This document shows positions 1 to 10,100 of a stretch of DNA of 13,283 nt, piece by piece. Below the pieces are notes generated by a model. It was given only the letters and a program-made list of their open reading frames with translations. It had not been told where the DNA came from and did no database searches. Position numbers and translations under genes: made by a program. This DNA comes from Firmicutes bacterium UBA3914 (GTDB taxonomy: Bacteria > Bacillota > Limnochordia > Darwinibacteriales > Darwinibacteriaceae). The stretch spans positions 1-13,283 of the forward strand of contig DGEY01000026.1 in the NCBI GenBank assembly GCA_002391385.1, in the 5' to 3' direction. How positions within the stretch are numbered: the first letter of the stretch is position 1; each line of letters opens with the position of its first letter.

Positions 1-60
1 GTGGCCGATGGTGCCTACGTTGACGTGGGGTTTGTTTCTCTCAAACTTTTGCTTAGCCAT
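1..60 (-). CDS. tuf: Elongation factor Tu, first 20 codons (partial)
   Basis: Only the N-terminus is in the window; the gene runs off the left edge. The 20 visible residues start MAKQKFERNKPHVNVGTIGH, the standard EF-Tu opening that leads into the first GTP-binding loop (GHVDHGKT in the family), which lies outside. EF-Tu carries aminoacyl-tRNA to the ribosomal A site as a GTP complex. The ATG start is preceded by AAGGAGG about ten bases upstream, and the gap from the fusA stop is 34 bases with no visible promoter or terminator, so it should be co-transcribed with fusA as the last visible gene of the str group. The identification is firm; whether the rest of the gene is intact cannot be seen. 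Confidence 0.97.
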   Translation of the reverse strand, partial: MAKQKFERNKPHVNVGTIGH

Positions 61-94
61 TTTTCTTCTTCCTCCTTGGGAAAGTGGTTTTAGT

Positions 95-2167
<2,073 letters not shown>

Positions 2168-2218
2168 GATTTTCTCCTCCTAGCCGAGTAGACTCACCCA
2201 CCCCGTTGAATAGAGCAC

Positions 2219-2246
2219 CCGTGTGCACGGCCCACTGCCTTGGCAG
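2219..2246 (-). repeat. Two short palindromes in the rpsG-fusA gap
   Basis: Directly after the rpsG stop, two small self-complementary units occur in a row: CTGCC-TT-GGCAG at 2235-2246 and CCGTG-TG-CACGG at 2219-2230. On the transcript each could make only a short hairpin (four or five pairs), and neither is followed by a U-run, so this is not an intrinsic terminator. They may act in translational coupling or mRNA processing between rpsG and fusA, or mean nothing. The fusA ribosome binding site lies well downstream of both. Confidence 0.35.
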
Positions 2247-2250
2247 CGAA

Positions 2251-2721
2251 TCACCAACGGTAATGAGCAAAAGCCTTGTTGGCTTCCGCCATACGGTGAG
2301 TATCTTCTTTCTTTCTTACGGCGCCGCCCTGATTGTTGGCTGCGTCCATCAGCTCGCCGGCTAGTCTTTCCACCATGGTCTTTTCTCCACGGAGCCTGGC
2401 GTTCTGTACTATCCAGCGCAGCGCCAAGGTCTGCCGCCTGTCAGCCCGCACTTCCACAGGCACCTGGTAGGTGGCACCACCTACACGGCGGGGCTTAACT
2501 TCCACAACTGGCTTAACATTGTTCACAGCCTGTTCCAGCAGTTCCATGGCGTCGGTGCCGGTTCTCTCCTGGGCCAGCTTCAGCGCACCATACATGATGG
2601 ACTCGGCTTTGCCCCGCTTGCCATCGCGCATGATGGCGTTGATGAACTTGGTAACCAGCTTGCTGCCATAGATAGGATCAGGGAGCACATCCCGCTTGGG
2701 AACGTTTCCTCTTCTCGGCAT
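2251..2721 (-). CDS. rpsG: 30S ribosomal protein S7
   Basis: This 156-residue protein is a primary 16S rRNA binder that nucleates assembly of the 30S head and lies near the mRNA exit channel and E site. The N-terminus MPRRGNVPKRDVLPDP and the block NVKPVVEVKPRRVGGATYQV are characteristic of bacterial S7, and the length is the usual one. The ATG start has AAGGGG upstream. The gene follows rpsL by 38 bases and precedes fusA by 83. In E. coli S7 represses its own operon by binding the rpsL-rpsG junction; the junction here is short and I see no matching structure, so that control cannot be claimed. Confidence 0.98.
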   Translation of the reverse strand: MPRRGNVPKRDVLPDPIYGSKLVTKFINAIMRDGKRGKAESIMYGALKLAQERTGTDAMELLEQAVNNVKPVVEVKPRRVGGATYQVPVEVRADRRQTLALRWIVQNARLRGEKTMVERLAGELMDAANNQGGAVRKKEDTHRMAEANKAFAHYRW

Positions 2722-2759
2722 TGGTTTTCACCCCTTTTGCATAGAGATTCCAGGTTTTC

Positions 2760-3176
2760 CTACTTAGGTCTCTTGGTACCGTATTTGGAGCGGCCTTGGC
2801 GCCGATCGGCTACCCCCGCTGCATCTAGTGTACCTCTAATGATGTGATAGCGTACGCCCGGTAGGTCCTTGACCCTGCCGCCACGAATCAGAACCACGCT
2901 GTGTTCCTGCAGATTGTGGCCTTCGCCGGGGATATAGGAAGTCACCTCAATACCATTGGTTAATCTCACACGGGCTACTTTCCGCAGGGCCGAGTTGGGT
3001 TTCTTGGGCGTAGCCGTATAAACCCTGGTGCAGACGCCCCTCTTTTGCGGCGACCCCTTGGGGTTGTAGATCACCTCATCACGCAGTGTGTTCTGGGTGA
3101 ATCCCAGCGCGGGAGCAGAGCTCTTGGATCTCTGAATACGGCGACCCTTCCTAACCAATTGATTGATCGTTGGCAT
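2760..3176 (-). CDS. rpsL: 30S ribosomal protein S12
   Basis: This 138-residue protein sits at the decoding centre and helps monitor codon-anticodon pairing. The motifs TPKKPNSALRKVARVRL (56-72) and GGRVKDLPGVRYH (99-111) are diagnostic. The lysines where streptomycin-resistance changes usually occur are wild type (K58/K59 and K103), and D104 is the residue that is beta-methylthiolated in many bacteria. The protein is about 14 residues longer than E. coli S12 because of an N-terminal insertion (around ALGFTQNTLRDEVIYNPKG), a normal trait of Gram-positive S12. The ATG start has GGGAGG upstream. The gap from the L7Ae-family gene is only 21 bases, so the two are clearly co-transcribed. Confidence 0.98.
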   Translation of the reverse strand: MPTINQLVRKGRRIQRSKSSAPALGFTQNTLRDEVIYNPKGSPQKRGVCTRVYTATPKKPNSALRKVARVRLTNGIEVTSYIPGEGHNLQEHSVVLIRGGRVKDLPGVRYHIIRGTLDAAGVADRRQGRSKYGTKRPK

Positions 3177-3197
3177 GCTGGATAACCTCCCTTCCTT

Positions 3198-3452
3198 CTA
3201 ATTCTCTGTAGATTTCATGACACAAGCGACCGCAGCCCCCACCTCAATGGAGCAGGCTTTGCCCAGCTCTGCCATGGTTTCCACTTCAACCACTTCGATG
3301 CCCCGTGCTGCGCATTCCCTGCGTACGGGGCCAGTCACGTGTTCATCAGCATCTCGAGCTAAGTAGACCAGCTCCGCCTGTCCAGCTTGGATCGCCTTCA
3401 TAGTCTGCTTAGTACCGACCACTCTGCGCGCCGTCGCAAGTCTGTTTGGCAT
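3198..3452 (-). CDS. ybxF: L7Ae/L30e-family K-turn-binding ribosomal protein (YbxF-like)
   Basis: This 84-residue protein belongs to the L7Ae/L30e/S12e/Gadd45 fold. Features that fit are the early GTKQTMKAI block, the AELVYLARDADEHVTGPVRREC segment (the second strand and helix of the fold) and the closing hydrophobic strand VGAAVACVMK. The B. subtilis protein at the same place, between rpoC and rpsL, binds kink-turn RNA and associates with the ribosome; the exact role here is inferred from family and position. Two starts are adjacent: GTG at 3455 and ATG at 3452. GGGGAGG ends only three bases before the GTG but six before the ATG, so I chose ATG. It is the first gene after the promoter at 3518-3546, hence the promoter-proximal gene of the str group. 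Confidence 0.88.
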   Translation of the reverse strand: MPNRLATARRVVGTKQTMKAIQAGQAELVYLARDADEHVTGPVRRECAARGIEVVEVETMAELGKACSIEVGAAVACVMKSTEN

Positions 3453-3479
3453 CACGGTCCTCCCCTTTACTCAAGAGAT

Positions 3480-3506
3480 CCCGCAGAGGCGCTAGACCCC
3501 TGCGGG
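3480..3506 (-). other. Hairpin at the predicted 5' end of the str mRNA
   Basis: On the transcript, CCCGCAGGGG and CCTCTGCGGG form a 10-bp stem with one G-U pair around a 7-nt loop. Counting from the -10 box, transcription should start near 3511, so the hairpin begins about five nucleotides into the mRNA. No U-run follows, which argues against a terminator, and the Shine-Dalgarno of the L7Ae-family gene lies just downstream and outside the stem. A 5' stabilising structure or a protein-binding site are both possible. Confidence 0.6.
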
Positions 3507-3517
3507 CAACACAGCTA

Positions 3518-3546
3518 ATTCTATCATCTCCGGCTGTCCCTGTCAA
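3518..3546 (-). promoter_or_regulatory. Sigma-A type promoter for the str group (L7Ae gene-rpsL-rpsG-fusA-tuf)
   Basis: On the minus strand a perfect -35 TTGACA (3541-3546) is separated by exactly 17 bases from -10 TAGAAT (3518-3523), a near-consensus vegetative promoter. It lies in the 127-base gap between rpoC and the L7Ae-family gene, only about 35 bases after the rpoC stop. I see no convincing terminator between them, so rpoBC read-through probably adds to transcription started here. Confidence 0.88.
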
Positions 3547-3579
3547 TAAAATCTTGCAGAACAGCCCATCAGGGCGCCA

Positions 3580-6500
3580 TCAGCCGGAAACCAGTTCCAC
3601 CTCTTCGGCTTCCACCCCATCCTCGGCGGGCGGTTCTTCCTCCTGGCCTTCCACAGCTATACCGATGCGGCGGTAGCGGGCCATGCCTGTGCCGGCCGGG
3701 ATGAGCTTGCCGATGATCACGTTTTCCTTCAGGCCGATCAGCCGGTCCACCCTGCCCTTAATGGAAGCATCCGTAAGCACCCGGGTGGTCTCCTGGAAGG
3801 AGGCGGCAGACAAGAAGCTCTCGGTGGCCAGCGAAGCCTTGGTGATGCCCAGCAGCACTGGCTTGCCCACTGCGGGCTCGCCTCCCTCCGCTTGCACCTT
3901 GGCGTTGATCTCTTCGAATTCGAAGATATCAACCAGCGAACCGGGGAGCATGGGCGTATCGCCCGGATCCTCCACCTTGCACTTGCGCAGCATCTGCCGC
4001 ACGATCACTTCGATGTGCTTGTCGTTGATGTTCACACCCTGGGAGCGGTAGACCTCCTGCACCTCCTGGACCAGGTACTCCTGGACCGCCAGGACGCCCT
4101 GGACCGCCAGGATATCGTGGGGGTTCACTGGCCCTTCGGTGAGGCGGTCGCCAGCCTGCACCTGGGATCCATCCTTCACCTTGCGGCGGGCACCGTAGGG
4201 TATTACATAGGAAGCTTCTCCCTCGGGACCGCTCACCACTGCCTTGGTGACACCTTTGTTCTCCACGATGCTCACGGTACCGGCGATCTCGCTGATAATG
4301 GCCTGGCCTTTGGGCTTGCGGGCTTCGAAGAGCTCCTCTACCCTGGGCAGACCGGCGGTGATGTCGTCTCCGGCAACGCCACCGGTGTGGAACGTCCTCA
4401 TGGTGAGCTGCGTACCGGGCTCGCCGATGGATTGGGCGGCAATGATGCCCACCGCTTCGCCCACATCTACCAGGGTGCCGTTGGCCAGGTTGCGCCCGTA
4501 GCACTGCACGCATACCCCGTGGCGGGTCTTGCAGACCAGGACGGAGCGGATCTTCACCCGCTCAATGCCTGCCTCTTCAATGGCCCGGGCCGCATCATCG
4601 CTGATCATCTCCCCTCGGGCCACCAGGACTTCACCTGTCTCAGGATGCACCACATCTTCAGCGGCTATCCGGCCGGCAATGCGCTCCCAGAGGGGCTCAA
4701 TTACCGCTTCGCTGTCCCCGGTGAACTCCTTGATGGCACCCACGGTGATGTAATCCTCGGTGCCGCAGTCATGCTCCCTGACGATCACATCCTGGGCCAC
4801 GTCCACCAGCCGCCTGGTCAGATAACCGGAGTCGGCTGTGCGGATGGCGGTGTCCGCCAGGCCCTTGCGGGTACCGTGGCTGGAGATGAAGAACTCCAAT
4901 ACGGTGAGGCCTTCCCGGAAGTTGGCCTTGATGGGAATCTCAAAAGTACGGCCCGTGGGGTCCGCAACCAGACCGCGCATGCCCGCCAGCTGGCTGATCT
5001 GGGACTCGTTACCCCGGGCACCAGATCTGGCCATCATGTAAACGGGGTTGAAATCGTCGAAGTTGTCCAGCATATCCCTGGTGACCAGCTCTTTGGTCTT
5101 GGTCCAGACCGCGCATACCCGCTGGTAGCGCTCTTCCGCGGTGAGCAGGCCCCGGCGGTACTGCTGCTCGATCTGCTCCACTTCTTCTTCCGCGGCCCGG
5201 ATCCGCTCGTTCTTGGTGGCGGGAACGGCGATGTCGGCAATGGACACCGTGGTCCCCGAGCGGGTGCTGTAGTGGAAGCCCAGCTGCATGATCTGGTCCA
5301 GGATCTGTGCGGTCTCATGGGCACCGTATTGTTTGTAAAGGCGGTCCACCAAATTGACCAGCTTCTTTTTATCCAGCGCTTCGTTAATGAAGCCGAAGTC
5401 TTCAGGCATGATACTGTTCACAAGCAAGCGGCCCGGGGTGGTCTCCAGACGCGTTCTCTGCTCGCCATCAAGCCGCAGGATGATCTTGGCATGCAGTTCG
5501 ATGGAGCCAGCATTGTAAGCGTGGAGCACCTCTTCCATGGAGCCGAAGTAGCGGCCCTCGCCCTTGGCTCCCTCCTTCACCGAAGTAAGGTAGTACAGGC
5601 CGATGACCATGTCCTGGTTGGGTGTGACGATGGGCCTGCCGCTGGAGGGAACCAGGATGTTGTTGGTGGAGAGCATCAAAAGCCTTGCTTCTGCCTGGGC
5701 CTCCGCGGACAGGGGCACGTGCACCGCCATCTGGTCGCCGTCGAAGTCCGCGTTGTAGGCGGAGCAGACCAGGGGATGCAGCTGAATCGCCCGGCCTTCC
5801 ACCAAAACTGGCTCGAAGGCCTGGATGCCCAGTCTGTGCAGGGTGGGGGCCCTGTTGAGCAGCACGGGATGCTCTTTAATGACCTCCTCCACAATGTCCC
5901 ACACTTCCGGGCGCACCCGGTCCACCATCTTCTTGGCGCTTTTGATGTTGTGGGCAATACCCTTTTCCACAAGCTCCTTCATGACAAAGGGCTTAAACAG
6001 CTCCAGGGCCATTTCCTTGGGCAGGCCGCACTGGTGGAAGCGCAGTTTCGGACCGACCACAATTACGGAACGGCCGGAATAGTCCACGCGTTTGCCCAAG
6101 AGGTTCTGGCGGAAACGCCCCTGCTTACCCTTGAGCATATCGCTGAGGGACTTCAGGGGCCGGTTGCCCGGGCCGGTGACCGGCCTGCCCCGGCGGCCGT
6201 TGTCGATCAGGGCATCCACGGCCTCCTGGAGCATGCGCTTTTCGTTGCGGACGATAATGTCCGGAGCGCCCAGCTCCAAAAGTCTCTTGAGGCGGTTGTT
6301 GCGGTTGATCACCCGCCTGTAGAGATCGTTGAGGTCGGAGGTGGCAAACCGTCCGCCGTCCAGCTGCACCATGGGCCTGAGCTCCGGCGGGATCACGGGG
6401 ATAACATCCAAAATCATCCAGGCGGGGTCGTTGCCCGAGGCGCGGAAGGCCTCCACAACTTCCAGCCGCCGTACGGCACGGACCCGGCGCTGGCCGGAAG

Positions 6501-7101
6501 ACTGCGCGATTTCCCGGCGCAATTCCGCACTTAGTTCATCCAAATCCAGCTCCTGAAGGAGCTTCTTGATGGCCTCCGCACCGATGCCCGCCTCAAAGGC
6601 ACTCCCGTATTTATCCCGGTACTCCCGGTACTCAGCCTCGCTGAGGAGCTGCTGCTTGGTCAGCCCGGTCACCGCCGGATCGCCGGGGTCGATGACGATG
6701 TAGGAGGCGAAATAGAGCACCTTCTCCAGCGTCCGTGGGGACATATCTAAAATTAAGCCCATGCGGCTGGGTATGCCTTTAAAAAACCAAATATGGGAAA
6801 CGGGGGCGGCCAGCTCAATGTGCCCCATACGCTCCCGCCGTACCTTCGCCCTGGTCACTTCCACACCACAGCGATCACAGACAATTCCTTTATACCGCAC
6901 GCGCTTGTACTTGCCGCAGTGGCATTCCCAGTCCCGTGTCGGTCCAAAGATCTTTTCACAGAACAGGCCTTCCCGCTCAGGCTTCAGGGTCCGGTAGTTG
7001 ATGGTTTCGGGCTTCTTCACTTCACCACTGGACCAGGCCCGAATCTGTTCTGGTGATGCCAGCCCAATACGAATCCGGTCGAAATAATTGATATCCAACA
7101 A
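3580..7101 (-). CDS. rpoC: DNA-directed RNA polymerase subunit beta'
   Basis: This is a 1173-residue catalytic subunit. The clamp zinc ribbon is C60, C62, C75, C78. The catalytic loop NADFDGDQ (450-457) supplies aspartates D452, D454 and D456, which hold the active-site magnesium. The bridge helix lies near 730-760 and the trigger loop carries the TMRTFH motif (M901, R902, H905). A second zinc site is C779, C857, C864, C867. The long trigger-loop insertion found in proteobacteria is absent, as expected for Bacillota. The start is TTG at 7101 (MLDINYFDRIRIGLASPEQI) with GGAGG eight bases upstream; family alignment supports MLD as the true N-terminus. It follows rpoB by 52 bases and ends in a short acidic tail (from about 1150). 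A small in-frame duplication (residues about 997-1007) is described separately. Confidence 0.99.
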   Translation of the reverse strand: MLDINYFDRIRIGLASPEQIRAWSSGEVKKPETINYRTLKPEREGLFCEKIFGPTRDWECHCGKYKRVRYKGIVCDRCGVEVTRAKVRRERMGHIELAAPVSHIWFFKGIPSRMGLILDMSPRTLEKVLYFASYIVIDPGDPAVTGLTKQQLLSEAEYREYRDKYGSAFEAGIGAEAIKKLLQELDLDELSAELRREIAQSSGQRRVRAVRRLEVVEAFRASGNDPAWMILDVIPVIPPELRPMVQLDGGRFATSDLNDLYRRVINRNNRLKRLLELGAPDIIVRNEKRMLQEAVDALIDNGRRGRPVTGPGNRPLKSLSDMLKGKQGRFRQNLLGKRVDYSGRSVIVVGPKLRFHQCGLPKEMALELFKPFVMKELVEKGIAHNIKSAKKMVDRVRPEVWDIVEEVIKEHPVLLNRAPTLHRLGIQAFEPVLVEGRAIQLHPLVCSAYNADFDGDQMAVHVPLSAEAQAEARLLMLSTNNILVPSSGRPIVTPNQDMVIGLYYLTSVKEGAKGEGRYFGSMEEVLHAYNAGSIELHAKIILRLDGEQRTRLETTPGRLLVNSIMPEDFGFINEALDKKKLVNLVDRLYKQYGAHETAQILDQIMQLGFHYSTRSGTTVSIADIAVPATKNERIRAAEEEVEQIEQQYRRGLLTAEERYQRVCAVWTKTKELVTRDMLDNFDDFNPVYMMARSGARGNESQISQLAGMRGLVADPTGRTFEIPIKANFREGLTVLEFFISSHGTRKGLADTAIRTADSGYLTRRLVDVAQDVIVREHDCGTEDYITVGAIKEFTGDSEAVIEPLWERIAGRIAAEDVVHPETGEVLVARGEMISDDAARAIEEAGIERVKIRSVLVCKTRHGVCVQCYGRNLANGTLVDVGEAVGIIAAQSIGEPGTQLTMRTFHTGGVAGDDITAGLPRVEELFEARKPKGQAIISEIAGTVSIVENKGVTKAVVSGPEGEASYVIPYGARRKVKDGSQVQAGDRLTEGPVNPHDILAVQGVLAVQEYLVQEVQEVYRSQGVNINDKHIEVIVRQMLRKCKVEDPGDTPMLPGSLVDIFEFEEINAKVQAEGGEPAVGKPVLLGITKASLATESFLSAASFQETTRVLTDASIKGRVDRLIGLKENVIIGKLIPAGTGMARYRRIGIAVEGQEEEPPAEDGVEAEEVELVSG
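4080..4112 (-). repeat. 15-base direct repeat inside rpoC
   Basis: CCTGGACCGCCAGGA occurs at 4080-4094 and again at 4098-4112, an 18-base period that keeps the reading frame. It encodes LAVQ-GV-LAVQ in the C-terminal part of beta' (about residues 998-1007), and a related partial copy follows (CCTGGACCAGG near 4066-4076, encoding LVQ). It looks like a local in-frame slippage duplication within a conserved gene. Confidence 0.8.
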
Positions 7102-7153
7102 GGGCTGTCCCTCCTTCTTGTCTATCCGCTAGTTGCGTGCACGCTCCCTGGCG

Positions 7154-10100
7154 TTACAGATCCTCTTCCTCATCTTCCAGGCCATCGAGTTCATCTAGTG
7201 AAGGTTCATCTTCGGGGAAGTCCAGATCAGTGTCGTCCAAATCTGCCACGAAATCATCATCCTCTAGGCCTTCGTCAGGGGAGGAATCGTCCTCATCATC
7301 CTCGCCCAGCTCTTCATCGTCCACCTGTTTAGTTTTGGAACGATTCGCCTGGGCACGGGCCGCGTTGGCACCCGCACCAGCAGTCTGGATATCAATTCCC
7401 AGCTCCCTGGCCATTTCGCTGATATCCTCTTCGTCTTCCTTGATCTCAATCTCTCTCTCGTCTTCACCCAAAACCCTGACGTCCAGGGCCAGGCTCTGGA
7501 GTTCCTTCACCAGCACTCTGAAGGATTCCGGCACCCCGGGTTCCGGGATGTTTTCGCCCTTGACAATGGCTTCGTAGGTCTTCACCCTGCCCACCACGTC
7601 GTCGGACTTCACGGTGAGGATCTCCTGCAGGGTGTAGGCGGCCCCGTAGGCCTCCAAAGCCCACACTTCCATCTCACCAAACCGCTGCCCGCCGAACTGG
7701 GCCTTGCCGCCCAGGGGCTGCTGGGTGACCAGGGAGTAGGGGCCGGTGGAGCGGGCATGGATCTTGTCATCCACCAGGTGGGCCAGCTTCACCATGTAGA
7801 TAATACCCACTGTTACCGGATTATCGAAGGGTTCACCGGTACGTCCGTCATAGAGGATGGTCTTGCCATCCCGGGACATGCCGGCTTTCTCCATCATATC
7901 CATAACCTCGATCTCACTGGCACCGTCGAAAACGGGGGTGGCCACCTGCAAGCCTAAGAGCTTGGCGGCCATACCCAGGTGCGTTTCCAGCACCTGCCCG
8001 ATGTTCATACGGGATGGCACCCCTAAGGGGTTGAGCACGATCTGCACCGGGGTTCCATCGGGCAGGAAGGGCATATCTTCCACAGGCATGATCCGGGAGA
8101 TGACGCCCTTGTTGCCGTGGCGCCCGGCCATCTTGTCTCCTTCGGAGATCTTGCGCTTCTGGGCCACGTAGACCCTGACCAGGCGGTTTACCCCCGGGGG
8201 CAGTTCATCGCCGTCCTCACGGTTGAAGACGCGCACGTCCACCACAATGCCGCCTTCCCCGTGGGGCACCCGCAGGGACGTATCCCGGACTTCCCGGGCC
8301 TTCTCACCGAAGATGGCCCGCAGGAGGCGCTCTTCCGCGGTGAGCTCCGTCTCACCCTTGGGGGTGACCTTACCCACCAGGATGTCGCCGGGTTTAACCT
8401 CGGCGCCTATACGCACGATGCCCCGGTCATCCAAGTTCTTTAAGCTGTCTTCACCCACGTTGGGAATGTCCCGGGTAATCTCCTCGGGCCCCAGCTTGGT
8501 ATCGCGGGCCTGGGCCTCGTATTCTTCAATATGAATAGAAGTAAAGACATCGTCTTTGACCAGCTCTTCACTGATCAGGATGGCGTCTTCGTAGTTGTAG
8601 CCCTCCCAGGGCACGAAGGCCACCAGCACGTTGCGCCCCAGGGCCAGCTCGCCCTGGTTGGTGGAGGGGCCATCAGCCAGCACATCGCCCTTTTTCACCG
8701 CTTGACCGACGCGGCAGATGGGCTTCTGGTTGATGCAGGTTCCCTGGTTGGACCGCTCGAACTTCTTCAGCCTGTAGCGCTCCTGGCCCTGCGCCGTGCG
8801 CACCACGATCTCCCGGCCGGTGATCCTTTCCACCACACCATCGTTCTTGCACAGGAGCACCGCGCCCGAATCCACGGCCGCCCGGTATTCCATCCCGGTA
8901 CCCACAATGGGTGCTTCCGTTTCGATTAAGGGTACCGCCTGGCGCTGCATGTTGGCCCCCATGAGGGCCCGGGCCCCGTCATCGTTTTCCAGAAAGGGGA
9001 TGAGGGCCGTGGCGATACTGACGATCTGCTTGGGGGAAACGTCCATGTAGTCCACCGTCTCCGCGGGGACTATTTTGATCTCTTCGCCCTCCCGCACCGT
9101 CACCTTGCTGCGGGCAAAACGGCCCTCTTCCGTGGTGGGCTCGTTGGCCTGGGCGATGCGGTAGACATCCTCTTCATCCGCGGTCAGGTAGCGGATCTCA
9201 TCGGTCACTACTCCGTTTTCCACCACCCGGTAGGGCGTTTCAATGAAACCGTATTCGTTGATGCGCGCGTAGGTGCAGAGCGCGCCGATCAGGCCGATGT
9301 TGGGACCTTCCGGCGTTTCAATGGGGCACATGCGCCCGTAGTGGGAGTGGTGCACGTCCCGCACCTCGAAACCGGCCCGATCCCGGGAAAGTCCCCCGGG
9401 GCCCAAGGCGCTCAAGCGGCGCTTATGGGTGAGCTCCGAAAGGGGGTTGGTCTGGTCCATGAACTGGGAAAGCTGGCTGGACCCGAAGAATTCTTTTATG
9501 GCAGCCACCACAGGCCGGATGTTGATCAGGGCCTGGGGCGTGATCACATCAACGTCCTGAATGGTCATGCGCTCCCGCACAACCCGCTCCATCCTGCTCA
9601 GGCCGATCCGGAACTGGTTCTGCAGAAGTTCACCCACACTCTTCAGCCGCCGGTTGCCCAGATGATCGATGTCATCCACCGAACCTATGTCCGCGGCCAA
9701 GCCCACCATGTAGTTGATGGTGGCCAAAATGTCGCCGGGGGTGATGGTGGTCACCTCTTCCCCGGGCTGTTCATTGGCAAAGAGGCGCACCTGCCTGCCT
9801 TCCCGGGTGGTCACCACAACGGCGTTGATCCCCGCCTGGTGGATCAGTTCCGCCTGGCGGCGGGTGATCTTCTGGCCGCGCTCCACCAGCACTTCGCCGG
9901 TTTCCGGATGCACCACGTTGTCCGTGCTCACCCTGCCCACCAGGCGCTCGGTGAGGCGCAGCTTCTTGTTGATCTTGTACCGGCCCACGCTGGCCAGATC
10001 GTAACGTTTGGGCTCGTAGAAGAGCGTGGAAAACAGCCCCCGCGCGCTTTCCTCCGTGGGCGGTTCCCCGGGGCGCAGGCGCTTGTAGATCTCGATCAGG

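Noticed and set aside
3550..3590. Possible terminator or box C/D-like element at the rpoC stop (CTGATGG repeated twice, GCCC/GGGC stem)
   Set aside because: The stem is only four base pairs with no adjacent U-run, and the CTGATGG repeat has no paired partner that would make a K-turn.
3892..6534. Plus-strand open frame of 880 codons opposite rpoC
   Set aside because: It is the antisense shadow of a conserved GC-rich gene: the lack of stops follows from rpoC codon bias. It has no recognisable domain, no good ribosome binding site, and the opposite strand is certain.
7137..7577. Plus-strand serine-rich open frame
   Set aside because: The serine runs are the complement of the Glu/Asp codons of the RpoB acidic tail, so this is a mirror of that tail and not a gene.
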